Notes under the pieces: generated by a model | The model's database searches: none | The model's input: only the letters and a program-made list of their open reading frames with translations | Told to the model about the DNA's origin: nothing | In this document: positions 46,135-57,556 of the stretch, in pieces | Position numbering within the stretch: position 1 is the first letter of the stretch | How the letters are laid out: every line of letters begins with the position of its first letter | Program-made: the position numbers and the translations under genes | DNA from: Mesorhizobium huakuii | GTDB lineage: Bacteria; Pseudomonadota; Alphaproteobacteria; Rhizobiales; Rhizobiaceae | Direction: 5' to 3' | DNA length: 64,000 nucleotides | NCBI RefSeq assembly: GCF_014189455.1 | Contig: NZ_CP050296.1 | Span: 4,708,001 to 4,772,000 of the forward strand

Positions 46135-46320
46135 TTAAAAAGACATCGCCTCGACCAACCGAGGCCATTGTCTGCATTTGAATTCATAGGCAGTGCGGGC
46201 ACACGCTCGGTCAGGCAAAGCCGCTTGACGACTTTCCAACCGAACCGATTCTCGCTCCCCGTCCCTCGCCATCCTCCGCTCGTCCCGGCTTCAATTCGAG
46301 CGCGGGAGTAGCTTAGCCAA

Positions 46321-46336
46321 CTGGTATGATGAGTCA
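46321..46336. promoter_or_regulatory. Candidate operator C of the apiose regulon (transporter 1 promoter)
   Basis: CTGGTATGATGAGTCA in the 294-base gap between the end of apnO and the binding-protein gene, about 200 bases upstream of the latter. It matches operator A in its first 14 positions except one. The gap holds no gene. Confidence 0.6.
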
Positions 46337-46416
46337 ATCACTAATTGAGGTGATCTGTATCCGAGCAGTTGATGTTTCTTCCTTCTCCCGCAAGGGACAG
46401 GAAAGACGGAGCCCTT

Positions 46417-47244
46417 TCACGTAATCCGCTGGATGGAGGCGGCAATCTCTTCCGGCTCGAAGACGCGCTTCCAGTCGTCGCGCATCAGCACCGGCTTGCC
46501 GAATTCGATGGCCTTGTTGCAGGCATCGGAGAACACGCCCTTGGTCTCGCCGAAGATGACGGCGCCGAGCACATTCATGTGGCCGAGCAGGAAATCGAGC
46601 GCGGCCTGCCGGTCGACGCCGCGCGCCACGACCTCGTCGAGGGCTTCCTTCATGACGACGAGCAGCGAAGCGCACACCGTCTCCGAGAGGCCGGGCTCGA
46701 GCAGCGCCATGTGTTCGACCGTGACGCGGTGCGAGCGCATCACCGGCGCCCAGATGATCTGGGCGATCTTCTCGCCCTTGGCGTAGTCCGCCTCCGGCCC
46801 TTGCATCAGGGCGCTGACGAAATGCTGTTTGGCCTTGACGCCGCCGAAGAAGTCCTTCTTGGCGGCCATGTCGGTCTCGTCGTTGAAGATCGGCGGATGG
46901 CAGGGATGGGTGACGAAATAGGTAAGGTCGGGACGATCGGGCAGGTGCCCGGCGAAGGGGGCGGCCGCGTCAAGCACGATCACCATCGTGCCAGGGGCCA
47001 GCTTGCTTTCGATGCTGGCGGCGACCTTGCCGATATGCGTGTCCGGCACCGCCAGGATCACGACCTCGGCACGTTCGAGCGCCTCGTCGACGCCGACCGC
47101 GTCGAAGCCCAGACCGGTTTTCAGCCGCTCCTTGCCCGCTTCGCTGATCTCGACATGGCGGATCGTATAGTCCGATCCGCGAAAATTGGTTGACAGGCGA
47201 TAGCCCATTTTCCCGCCCGCACCGAACAGCGCAATCGTTGTCAT
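46417..47244 (-). CDS. apnO: D-apionate oxidoisomerase (ApnO)
   Basis: About 275 residues of the 6-phosphogluconate-dehydrogenase-like family. The Rossmann start is IALFGAGGKMGYRLSTNF; VVILAVPDTHIGKVAA and the FVTHPCHPPIFND segment follow, and the C-terminal half is all-helical (LEPGLSETVCASLLVVMKEALDEV). It is not a typical 6-phosphogluconate dehydrogenase because the substrate motifs differ. Context with ApsD, ApnL, OiaK and OiaX marks it as the enzyme that rearranges and oxidises D-apionate to 3-oxo-isoapionate. A candidate operator lies 55 bases upstream. Confidence 0.8.
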   Translation of the reverse strand: MTTIALFGAGGKMGYRLSTNFRGSDYTIRHVEISEAGKERLKTGLGFDAVGVDEALERAEVVILAVPDTHIGKVAASIESKLAPGTMVIVLDAAAPFAGHLPDRPDLTYFVTHPCHPPIFNDETDMAAKKDFFGGVKAKQHFVSALMQGPEADYAKGEKIAQIIWAPVMRSHRVTVEHMALLEPGLSETVCASLLVVMKEALDEVVARGVDRQAALDFLLGHMNVLGAVIFGETKGVFSDACNKAIEFGKPVLMRDDWKRVFEPEEIAASIQRIT

Positions 47245-47298
47245 CTGACCTTGCTCCCTAATCCATAGGCGATCGTCCAGCGATCGTCATCTTGTGCA

Positions 47299-47319
47299 CT
47301 GGTATGATCACTCTACCAG
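47299..47319. promoter_or_regulatory. Candidate operator B of the apiose regulon (apnO promoter)
   Basis: Perfect inverted repeat CTGGTA-N9-TACCAG, starting CTGGTATGAT, centred about 65 bases upstream of apnO. The dyad symmetry suits a GntR-family dimer. It carries the same core as sites A, C and D. Confidence 0.65.
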
Positions 47320-47353
47320 AATTTGGCAAGAGGAATCATTGGTTTTGTGTTCG

Positions 47354-48381
47354 TCACTTCGACAGGGGCGCGGCAGCGCCTGGCCCTGTCTTCGCCGCCG
47401 CAGCGTCCGTGGGATCGACCGCGGCACGGCGCGCCAATGCCTGCCGTCCGGCAAGTGCCAGCACGAAGATGACGACGATGCCCTGGACGATGTCCTGGGC
47501 GCCGGGCGGCAGCCCGATAATCTGCATAGTGGTAACGATCAGGATGAGCAGGATGCTGGCGAACAGGGTACCGAGCGCGGTCGCCGAGCCGCCGAAGATC
47601 AGCGTGCCGCCGAGCACCACGGCGGCGATCGACTGCAAGAGATAGGGCTGGCCCATTTCGAGGAAGGCGCCGCCGATATAGGCGCCGAGCAGCAGGCCAT
47701 CGAGCGAGGCCAGCACCGACGAGATGATGAAGGCCGCCGCGATCACCCGGCCGTTCCTGATGGCGGCGAGCCGGGCAGCGGTCCGGTTCTGGCCGACCGC
47801 CGACAGAAGCTGCCCGAACACGGTGTAGCGCAGCACGAAGGAGGCGATCGCCACGCCGACAATGGCGATGATGGCCATGATCGGAACACCCGAGACGCGG
47901 CCCGTCGCCAGTCCCTTGAGCGCCGGGCTGACGGCAAAGCCGGGGATTGCCTTGTTCGACAACAGCGTTGCGGTCGCCAGCACGTAGCCGGTGGCGAGCG
48001 TCGCGATGATCGCCGGAATGCCGAGGCCGACGACGAGCAGCGAATTGAGCAGCCCGACCGCGAGGCCGAGCAGGACGGCAGCTGTGACACCAATGGCGAG
48101 GTTGGCATCCTGGCCCTTGATGGTGAGCAAGGCGACGAAGGCGCTGAGCGTGATCACCGAGGCAACGGAAAGATCGATATTGCCGCGTCCGGTGGTGACG
48201 ACGAACATCTGGCCGATGCCGACGACGGTCAGGAACGAGGCCGACAGGATGATGCCCGACAGGCTGGAGAGGCTGAACCGGTTGGTGACGATCGACAGCA
48301 CCAACCACAGAAGCAGGACACCGATCGCCGCCCAGATCCAGCGGTTCCTCTGCGCCCAGAAAGTGAAGGCGGACATCACGT

Positions 48382-48385
<4 letters not shown>
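47354..48385 (-). CDS. Ribose-type ABC transporter permease (second importer)
   Basis: About 343 residues, RbsC-like, with GQMFVVTTGRGNIDLSVASVITL and AVGQNRTAARLAAIRNG. The usual GGIDLS glycine pair is changed to RGNIDLS. It overlaps the fused ATPase-permease gene by four bases, so both are made together. The two different permease domains should form a heterodimeric channel. Role in the apiose region follows from the shared operator upstream of the binding-protein gene. Confidence 0.85.
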
Positions 48386-50853
<2,468 letters not shown>

Positions 50854-50922
50854 TCGTCCTCCGTTTCTTCACGGCCATGGATCGGGCGCCATCCGGCGTC
50901 CGATCCACTTGTGCTGGTCGCG

Positions 50923-51945
50923 TTACTTGCTCAGCAGGTTCTGCTTGACCCAATCGAGCGAATAGCTGGGGCTGATGATCTGGCCGCCCGGTAGCTTGGC
51001 GTATTCCTTGAGGTTGCTGGCATCGACGGTCGCGACCGGCATGATCATCATCTTGGGCGCCTTGGCGCCCTTGAGCAGGGACAGGCCGAGCCAGAACGCG
51101 GCGCCGCCAATACCAGGTGTCGTGTTCATCGAGACCGTCTGGTAGCCGTTCTTGGCATTCTCGTCGGCCCACCATTTGACGAAATCGGTACCGCCGCCGC
51201 CTTCGATGATCGGCATCTTGCCGGCATAGTCGCCACCATACTGGACGAAGGCCTGGGCAATGCCGACATCGTCGCTGCCGCCCTGGCCGAGCACCGCATC
51301 GACATGCGGCAGCGAGGGCAGGACATTGGCGATGGCCGCCTGCGCGACCGAGGCGGTCGCCTGGCCATAGACGGTGGCGACAACCTTGATATCGGGATAT
51401 TTCGCCAGCACCGATTGCTGCGCGTTGAACATGTCGTTGTCCGGGGCCGAGCCCTTGACGCCGCGCACCTGGATGACGTTGCCCTTGCCGCTGAGCATCT
51501 TGAACACCGCCTCGGCCTGGGTCGCCTTGTAGCCCTTGAAGTCGAAATTGAGCTGGTAGTTGCAGGGCGCCGAGGCGACCGAATCGAAGGAGACGACGAT
51601 GATGCCGGCCTTGCAGGCCTTTTCGATGATGCCGTTGACCGCGGTTTCCGAGGCGGCGTCGACGGCGAGCACGTCGACCTTCTTGAGGATCAGTTCGGCG
51701 ATCTGGCTGTTCTGCTGCGCCACCGAACCATCGCCGTTCATGACGATGTAGTCGGAGATCTGCCCAGCCGCCTTCGCTTCCTTGGCCGAGGCTTCGAAAG
51801 CCTCCACCATCTGGTGCCGCCAGGTGTTGCCGTAATAGGCGTTGGTCAGTGCGATGACCGGCTTGTCCGACGATGCCATTGCCGGCAGCACAAACACACT
51901 CCCCAGCGCGGCGCTGGCAAGCGCCGCCACGGTCACAAACCTCAT
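50923..51945 (-). CDS. Periplasmic binding protein of the second ribose-type importer
   Basis: About 340 residues from ATG 51945 with GGGAGGAACC upstream; the longer open frame is spurious. Signal peptide MRFVTVAALASAALGSVFVL ends near AMAS. The ribose-type fold shows IALTNAYYGNTWRHQMVEAFE, VLAVDAASETAVNGIIEKA, GIIVVSFDSVAS and AVLGQGGSDDVGIAQAFV. It heads an operon with the fused ATPase-permease and the second permease. A triple ATACCA array lies about 85 bases upstream. Confidence 0.87.
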   Translation of the reverse strand: MRFVTVAALASAALGSVFVLPAMASSDKPVIALTNAYYGNTWRHQMVEAFEASAKEAKAAGQISDYIVMNGDGSVAQQNSQIAELILKKVDVLAVDAASETAVNGIIEKACKAGIIVVSFDSVASAPCNYQLNFDFKGYKATQAEAVFKMLSGKGNVIQVRGVKGSAPDNDMFNAQQSVLAKYPDIKVVATVYGQATASVAQAAIANVLPSLPHVDAVLGQGGSDDVGIAQAFVQYGGDYAGKMPIIEGGGGTDFVKWWADENAKNGYQTVSMNTTPGIGGAAFWLGLSLLKGAKAPKMMIMPVATVDASNLKEYAKLPGGQIISPSYSLDWVKQNLLSK

Positions 51946-52028
51946 AATGGTTCCTCCCAAGAACACGATACGCCGAACCTCACCGGTTCGGCTTTGCCAC
52001 TCGACTACGGCGCTCTTGTTGAGGACGC

Positions 52029-52060
52029 CATACCAGGTACATATTATACCAGCATACCAA
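52029..52060. promoter_or_regulatory. Candidate operator D of the apiose regulon: triple ATACCA array
   Basis: Three same-strand copies, CATACCAG (52029-52036), TATACCAG (52045-52052) and CATACCAA (52053-52060). Read on the minus strand the central part is CTGGTATAATATGTAC, matching operator A in 14 of 16 positions. Three GGTAT repeats are reminiscent of the NanR operator. It lies upstream of the second binding-protein gene. Confidence 0.65.
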
Positions 52061-52199
52061 ATGCGCAAGCAACCGTATGTTGAGCGGGAAGGGAGTTTCC
52101 CGTGCTCGGGGCATCTTGGCGTGGGGGACTGCTGGCCCTGTCGTCGGCTCACGGAGCGTTCGGGAACGCTTGAGCTTTCAGGGCCGCAAAAGCCGGCCG

Positions 52200-52232
52200 A
52201 TCTCCCCCGCACGGGCAGGGGAATCGCATATG
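52200..52232. repeat. Left terminal inverted repeat of the IS
   Basis: Starts ATCTCCCCCGCACGGGCAGG and ends GCATATG. Pairs with 53353-53385 with a few mismatches. Confidence 0.75.
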
Positions 52233-52293
52233 GCGATTTTGGGCTTGAAGTTGGTTTGAGAAGGGATTCTTTGGGAAGGCAGTCCAGCGAGGA

Positions 52294-53364
52294 GTGACTG
52301 CCATTACCAGCCTTGAGAGCTATTTCGGTACGGTGCCTGATCCGCGCGCGGCCAACGCCACACATCGGCTTGGCGACCTGATCGTGATGATGATCGCTGC
52401 GAGCCTGTGTGGCGCGACCAGCGCAACGGAGTTTTCGTTGTTCGCGCAAGAGCGCAAACAGGCGCTGTCGCGCTTGATCGACTATGAGGAGGCGCCTAGC
52501 CACGACACCTTCTCGCGGCTGTTGCGCCTGCTCGATCCGGAGGCCTTGGGACGGGCGTTCGCCGCCTTTGCCGCAGGCTTTGCCCAGGCACGTCAGGGTG
52601 TGGTCGCACTTGATGGCAAGGCGCTGCGGCGGGCCTATGAGAAAGGCCTTGCGGCCAGCCCGCCCCTGACGGTGTCGGCCTTTGCCAGCCAGACGCGGCT
52701 GTGTTTGGCGGCGGTCTCGCCCGGCGACGAAGACAATGAGGTCGAGGCTGCCCTCAAGGTCGTCGAACTCATTGATCTTACTGGCCGATTGGTCACGGCC
52801 GATGCCCTCCACTGCCACACGCGCATGGCCAAGGCCATCATTCAGCGCGGCGGCGACTATCTGCTCGCACTCAAGGGAAACCGCCGGCATTGGTTGGCTC
52901 GGGCCAATCAACAACTGGCCCAGACCACTCCCGCCGTCACTGAGCGGCCCGAGACCAGCCATGGCCGCAACGAATGGCGGCAGGCAGAGGTCGTGGTGGC
53001 GGCTGAACCAATGATGCCGGGGCACAAGGCCTTCATCCGCATCACCAGCCGGCGCGATCAGGCCGAGCCGCTGACGCGCCTGTTCATGGCCTCAACGCTG
53101 CTGTCGCCACAGCAGGCGATCGACCTCACCAGAGCCCATTGGCAGATCGAGAACGCACTGCACTGGATGCTCGACGTTCATCTGCACGAGGACCTCAGTC
53201 GTGCCCGCAAGGACAACGCTCCCGCCAACACCGCCCTCATCAACCGCATCGCCAGAAATATCCTTCAGGCCGCCGACATCGACAAAGTCCCCATTAGCCA
53301 CCGCATCAAGAAATGCGCTTGGAATGACGACTATCTCATCCAGGCAATCGCTCATATGCGATAG
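52294..53364 (+). CDS. ISAs1-family DDE transposase
   Basis: About 356 residues from GTG with GAGGAG directly adjacent. The DDE residues can be placed in VVALDGKALRRAYEK (D), LVTADALHCHTRMAK (D) and WQIENALHWMLDVHLHEDLSRAR (E). FGTVPDPRAANATHRLGDLI is the typical N-terminus of the family (H-repeat-associated type). The frame is complete, so the element may be active. Its 3' end reaches into the right inverted repeat. Confidence 0.9.
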   Translation: MTAITSLESYFGTVPDPRAANATHRLGDLIVMMIAASLCGATSATEFSLFAQERKQALSRLIDYEEAPSHDTFSRLLRLLDPEALGRAFAAFAAGFAQARQGVVALDGKALRRAYEKGLAASPPLTVSAFASQTRLCLAAVSPGDEDNEVEAALKVVELIDLTGRLVTADALHCHTRMAKAIIQRGGDYLLALKGNRRHWLARANQQLAQTTPAVTERPETSHGRNEWRQAEVVVAAEPMMPGHKAFIRITSRRDQAEPLTRLFMASTLLSPQQAIDLTRAHWQIENALHWMLDVHLHEDLSRARKDNAPANTALINRIARNILQAADIDKVPISHRIKKCAWNDDYLIQAIAHMR

Positions 53365-53385
53365 CCCTGCCCGCACGGGGGAGAT
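53353..53385. repeat. Right terminal inverted repeat of the IS
   Basis: Starts CATATGCGAT and ends GCACGGGGGAGAT. Pairs with 52200-52232; it overlaps the last codons of the transposase. Confidence 0.75.
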
Positions 53386-53457
53386 GCCTGGCAAGGCAGT
53401 GTTAGGAACTCGAGGTCTCGGTGACGTTACCCCAGCGGCGGCAAGGCCGGTCGAGCG

Positions 53458-54552
53458 CTATCCGCGTTCGGGGAACATCGCCTTCAGGCCCTCGCGCGAG
53501 GCCTTGGCGACGCCGCGTTCGGTGATCAGTCCGGTCACCAGCCGCGCCGGGGTCACATCGAAGGCCGGGTTCGCCGCCGGCGTCGCTTCGGGCGAGATGC
53601 GAACCTGGGCGATTTCGCCGTCGGCGGTTTTGCCCCACACCAGCGAGACCTCGTCGGCCGAACGCTGCTCGATTGGGATTTCGTTCAACCCATCATGCAC
53701 CGTCCAGTCGATGGTCGGCGACGGCAGCGCGACATAGAACGGCACGTCATTGTCGGCGGCGGCGAGCGCCTTCAGATAGGTGCCGATCTTGTTGCAGACA
53801 TCGCCGTCGGCGGTGGTGCGGTCGGTGCCGACGATGACCATGTCGATCGCGCCGCGCTGCATGAGATGGCCACCAGCATTGTCGACGATCAGCGTGTGCG
53901 GCACGCCATGGCCGGCCATCTCCCAGGCGGTCAGCTGTGCGCCCTGGTTACGCGGCCGCGTCTCGTCGACATAGACATGGACCGGAATGCCGGCTTCCGT
54001 CGCGAGATAGATCGGCGCGGTGGCGGTGCCATAGTCGACTGTGGCCAGCCAGCCGGCATTGCAGTGGGTGAGGATGTTGACCCTCTCGCCCGGCTGCTTG
54101 CGCGCCGCGATCGCCTTGATGATGGCAAGGCCGTTCTCGCCGATGGCGCGGTTCAGCCCGACATCCTCGTCGGCGATCTCACCGGCGCGCCGGTAGGCGG
54201 CCGCGGCGCGTTGTTCTGTTGGCAGCGGCTTCAAGAAGCGCCGCATCTCGTCCAGCGCCCAGCGCAGATTGATCGCCGTCGGGCGTGTTTCGTGCAGCGT
54301 CTCCCAGACGGCATCGAGCGCTGCGTCGGAAGGATCGTCCGCCATCTGCATGGCAACGCCATAGGCCGCGGTCACGCCGATCAGCGGCGCGCCGCGCACC
54401 CACATGTCGCGGATCGCGGTGGCGATGCCGGCAACCGTGCGGATCGTCTCGATGCGAAAGTCATGCGGCAGCCAGCGCTGGTCGATGATGTCAACCGAAC
54501 GGCCGTCGTCGCTCAGCCAGATGGTGCGATAGTGGCGGTCGCCGACGTTCAA
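53458..54552 (-). CDS. mtnA: Methylthioribose-1-phosphate isomerase
   Basis: About 364 residues from a TTG at 54552 that overlaps the mtnK stop (TTGA). Catalytic cysteine in [18 protein letters not shown] and aspartate in [19 protein letters not shown] are both present. [19 protein letters not shown] is the family signature. It isomerises 5-methylthioribose 1-phosphate to the ribulose form, in salvage of methylthioadenosine. Coupled to mtnK and divergent from an importer. The right end of the IS lies about 70 bases after its stop. Confidence 0.9.
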   Translation of the reverse strand: MNVGDRHYRTIWLSDDGRSVDIIDQRWLPHDFRIETIRTVAGIATAIRDMWVRGAPLIGVTAAYGVAMQMADDPSDAALDAVWETLHETRPTAINLRWALDEMRRFLKPLPTEQRAAAAYRRAGEIADEDVGLNRAIGENGLAIIKAIAARKQPGERVNILTHCNAGWLATVDYGTATAPIYLATEAGIPVHVYVDETRPRNQGAQLTAWEMAGHGVPHTLIVDNAGGHLMQRGAIDMVIVGTDRTTADGDVCNKIGTYLKALAAADNDVPFYVALPSPTIDWTVHDGLNEIPIEQRSADEVSLVWGKTADGEIAQVRISPEATPAANPAFDVTPARLVTGLITERGVAKASREGLKAMFPERG

Positions 54553-55823
54553 ATGCTGCTCTCCTGTTCGATCAGCGCGGCCAGATTGTTGACCTCGTCG
54601 ATGCTGTGAATCTGGCGCCGGTTGACGGCGATGTGACGGCCGAATTTGAGCGCCTTCGCCTCGCAGGAGGCGCGCAGATTCTCGTCGGCGATGGTCTCGA
54701 AATCGGCATTGTGGGCAAGGCCGAGGATGCGCCTGTGCACCTCGATACCGGCAAAGCCGAGCAGGTCGGTCCAGATCTGGTGCAGGACATGGTCGAGCGC
54801 CTGCTCCGCGCCCAGCCTGTCGCCCTGATCCTCGAACAGGCTTTTTTGGTAGAGCATGCCGGTGCGCTCGGTGCGCCACAGATGGGAAAACTCGGCGCGG
54901 AACACCGCCCATGTTTCTGCAGTGACCCCAAGTAGATAGGCGCGCATGGCATCGCGCTTGCCTTTCTGCTCATGTCCGCGCTGCGAGAAGAACGACATCC
55001 AGAAATTGGCGAGCAGCATGCCGACATCGAACGCCATCGGACCATAGAAGGCGAACTCCGGATCGATCATCCGGGTCTCCTGGTCGGTGACCATGATCGA
55101 GCCCGAATGCAAATCGCCATGCAGCAGCGTTTCGGCGTTGGCGGCGAAAATATGCTTCAGCCGTTGCGCCTCGACTTTGAGGTCGCGATCGGCGCGCAGT
55201 TCGGCAACGAGGCCGTCGAGCTGCGGCGACGTATGCCGGTTCATCTTGGCGTCGAAATAGGGATCGGAAAACACCAGGTTCTCGGTGATGTCGCAAAGGT
55301 CGACATTGTCGGCGAACAGCGCAAGATCGGCCTTGCGATCCTTGGTCACCATTGACAGGTCGGAACCGCGAAACAGCGTACGGGCCATGAACAGGCCGAT
55401 ATCCCTGGCGATGTTTGGAAGCTGGCGTCCGTCGATCAGGGCGCGCCTGAGAATGATGTATGGCGGCGCCAGATACTCCATGATGATCAGGGCCTGGCCT
55501 TCATCGAAGTAAAAGATTGCCGGCACCGAGCCGGGCGCGCGCTCCCCTTGTCTGGTCAGCGCGTGATATTCGAAGAAGGAGCGCTTCAGGGGTAGCGGCC
55601 AGCTGTCGCCGACCAGGCGGACATAGGGCAGGGCCTGCTTGACCACTGCGGCACCGCTGGCGCCCTCGACAATGAAGACGAGGTTCAGATTGCCGTCACC
55701 GACTTCGCGGACCTTCCAGTGTGTCGTGTCCCGGCCGATCTTGGCGCACAGCGCCTCGTTCGTGCCGAGGCGCGTTGCAAGCGTCTCCACCGACAGTGCT
55801 TCGAACGGCAATTTCCCAGTCAT
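54549..55823 (-). CDS. mtnK: 5-methylthioribose kinase
   Basis: About 424 residues from the third of three consecutive ATGs, with GAGGGG six bases before it. Kinase-fold motifs are [13 protein letters not shown] (catalytic loop) and [18 protein letters not shown] (metal-binding). FVIEG/VVKQALP gives the phosphate-side lysine. It phosphorylates 5-methylthioribose at carbon 1. The pair mtnK-mtnA with an adjacent ABC importer indicates uptake and use of external methylthioribose. A 29-base palindrome lies in the divergent promoter. Confidence 0.9.
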   Translation of the reverse strand: MTGKLPFEALSVETLATRLGTNEALCAKIGRDTTHWKVREVGDGNLNLVFIVEGASGAAVVKQALPYVRLVGDSWPLPLKRSFFEYHALTRQGERAPGSVPAIFYFDEGQALIIMEYLAPPYIILRRALIDGRQLPNIARDIGLFMARTLFRGSDLSMVTKDRKADLALFADNVDLCDITENLVFSDPYFDAKMNRHTSPQLDGLVAELRADRDLKVEAQRLKHIFAANAETLLHGDLHSGSIMVTDQETRMIDPEFAFYGPMAFDVGMLLANFWMSFFSQRGHEQKGKRDAMRAYLLGVTAETWAVFRAEFSHLWRTERTGMLYQKSLFEDQGDRLGAEQALDHVLHQIWTDLLGFAGIEVHRRILGLAHNADFETIADENLRASCEAKALKFGRHIAVNRRQIHSIDEVNNLAALIEQESSI

Positions 55824-55894
55824 CATCATCCCCTCGCTTATGCGCTCCGAACATAACGAAGGCATGGCGGCCGGGCCAAGCTAGGAAGCGATCT

Positions 55895-55923
55895 GGCAAT
55901 TGTCAATCGTGTTGACAATTGCC
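55895..55923. promoter_or_regulatory. 29-base perfect palindrome in the mtnK/importer divergent promoter
   Basis: Arms GGCAATTGTCAA and TTGACAATTGCC around five bases. It lies 72 bases upstream of mtnK and 37 bases upstream of the importer ATPase gene, so one bound protein could control both. TTGACA inside the right arm may double as a -35 box. No regulator gene adjoins it; the binding protein is unknown. Confidence 0.7.
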
Positions 55924-55959
55924 GGCGTAGCCCATAGCGTCACGGTCAGGGAGGAACGC

Positions 55960-57471
55960 ATGGTCGGCAATGCCGTGTTCCGCGTAGAGGGACTGAGGAA
56001 ATCCTTTGGCCGCAACGAGGTGCTTGGCGGCATCTCGCTCGAGCTGCATTCCGGTGAAGTCACCGTGCTGATGGGCGCCAACGGCGCCGGCAAATCCACA
56101 CTCGTCAAGATCATCAGCGGCGTCTACGAGCGTGGCGGCGGCACCATGACCTTGGCCGACCAGGACTTCGCGCCGAACACGCCGGCGGAAGCGATCCGCG
56201 CCGGCGTCGTCACCGTGCACCAGAACATCAATGACGGTGTCGTGGCCGATCTCGATGTCGCCACCAACCTGACCCTCGACCGGCTCAGCGGCCGGGGCGC
56301 GCCGACCCTGTTCAATCCGGCCCGGGTGCGCCGCGAGGCCAGGGCCGTCGCCGACCGCATGGGTCTGGCCATCGATCTCAAGGCCCGCGTCAACGACCTT
56401 TCGCTGGCCGACCGCCAGATGGTGGCGATCGCACGTGCCTTGGCGCATCAGCCGAAGGTGCTGATCCTCGACGAGCCGACCTCCTCGCTCTCCAGCGCCG
56501 AGGCCGACCGGCTTTTCGCGCTGGTCGACCGGCTGCGCGAGCAAGGCGTGGCGATCCTCTACATCTCGCATCGTATGTCGGACATCAGGCGGCTCGCCGA
56601 CCGCATCGTCTCGATGCGTGACGGCGTCATTTCCGGCGTCTTCGATGCCCAGCCGCTCGACTATGAAGGCGCGGTCAATGCCATGCTCGGCCGCAAGATC
56701 CATCTCGACCAGATTGTTGCCAGAAGTTCTGCCAAACCGGTCCTGTCCGTCGAAGGCCTGCGCATCGGGCAGGGCGCCAGGCCGATTTCGTTGACGCTCG
56801 GCGATGGCGAGGTCGTTGCCATCACCGGCCTCGTCGGCGTCGGCAAGACAGCACTTGCCGAAACGCTGTTCGGCGTGCGCAGGCCGCTCGCCGGCACCAT
56901 GACGATGAACGGCAAGCCCTATGCGCCGCGATCAGCGGGTGACGCGATCGCAGCCGGCGTGTTCCTCGTCGCCAAGGACCGCGCCACCAGCGGCATCGTC
57001 GGCGGCTTCAACATCGAACGCAATGTCAGCCTGCCATTCCTCAAGCGGATGTCGAATCTGAGCGTGCTCAAGCGCCGCCTCGAACGCGCCACCGCGCGCC
57101 GGCAGATCGAGGAACTCAGCATCGTCTGCCGCTCCGAGAAGGACGAGATGTCGGCACTGTCCGGAGGAAACCAGCAGAAGGTGATGGTCGCCCGCTGGAT
57201 GGCGCAGGATGCCGCGCTGTTCATCCTCGACGAGCCGTTTCAGGGCGTCGACATCTCGGCCAGGCGCGACATCGCCGCCAAGCTGAGGGCAAGCGCCCAT
57301 GGCCGCGCGACGCTTTTATTCGTCACCGAACTCGACGAGGCGCTGGAGACGGCCGACCGCATCCTGGTGATGTCGGAACACACAATCGTCGGCGAACACC
57401 GCAATGCCGACGTCGATCTCGACCGCTTGCTGGCCGAGGTCGCCGGCGGACCGCTGCACAGCGTCGCCTGA
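55960..57471 (+). CDS. ABC transporter double ATPase (methylthioribose importer)
   Basis: About 503 residues from ATG 55960 with GGGAGGAAC upstream; an earlier ATG at 55900 lies inside the palindrome and is unlikely. Domain 1: GANGAGKST, signature LSLADRQMVAIARA, LILDEPTSSL, ISHRMSDI. Domain 2: GLVGVGKTALAE, LSGGNQQK and FILDEPFQGVD. RbsA-like. It heads the importer operon divergent from mtnK, so the sugar is probably 5-methylthioribose or ribose-like. Confidence 0.86.
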   Translation: MVGNAVFRVEGLRKSFGRNEVLGGISLELHSGEVTVLMGANGAGKSTLVKIISGVYERGGGTMTLADQDFAPNTPAEAIRAGVVTVHQNINDGVVADLDVATNLTLDRLSGRGAPTLFNPARVRREARAVADRMGLAIDLKARVNDLSLADRQMVAIARALAHQPKVLILDEPTSSLSSAEADRLFALVDRLREQGVAILYISHRMSDIRRLADRIVSMRDGVISGVFDAQPLDYEGAVNAMLGRKIHLDQIVARSSAKPVLSVEGLRIGQGARPISLTLGDGEVVAITGLVGVGKTALAETLFGVRRPLAGTMTMNGKPYAPRSAGDAIAAGVFLVAKDRATSGIVGGFNIERNVSLPFLKRMSNLSVLKRRLERATARRQIEELSIVCRSEKDEMSALSGGNQQKVMVARWMAQDAALFILDEPFQGVDISARRDIAAKLRASAHGRATLLFVTELDEALETADRILVMSEHTIVGEHRNADVDLDRLLAEVAGGPLHSVA

Positions 57472-57505
57472 GCGTGGCGACGGGTAGAATTGGAATGGAG
57501 AGACT

Positions 57506-57556
57506 ATGGGTTCGAGTTGGGTAAAGTGGGCAGCGGCGCTGGGGTGCGCTGAATGA
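57506..57556 (+). CDS. 16-codon open frame coupled to the permease start
   Basis: ATG at 57506 with GGAATGGAG just upstream encodes MGSSWVKWAAALGCAE; its stop overlaps the permease ATG (ATGA). The permease has no good ribosome site of its own, so this mini-frame may deliver ribosomes by coupling. It may equally be chance. No function is proposed for the peptide. Confidence 0.35.
   Translation: MGSSWVKWAAALGCAE

Larger units (their letters stand above)
52200..53385 (+). mobile_element. ISAs1-family insertion sequence
   Basis: One complete element of about 1.19 kb: a single transposase gene flanked by imperfect inverted repeats of about 33 bases. Left end reads ATCTCCCCCGCACGGGCAGG; the right end is its near-complement ending GGGGGAGAT. 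The flanks GCCGGCCG and GCCTGGCA do not form a clear target duplication, so either it has decayed or the ends are slightly misplaced. It lies between transporter 2 and the methylthioribose genes. Confidence 0.82.
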
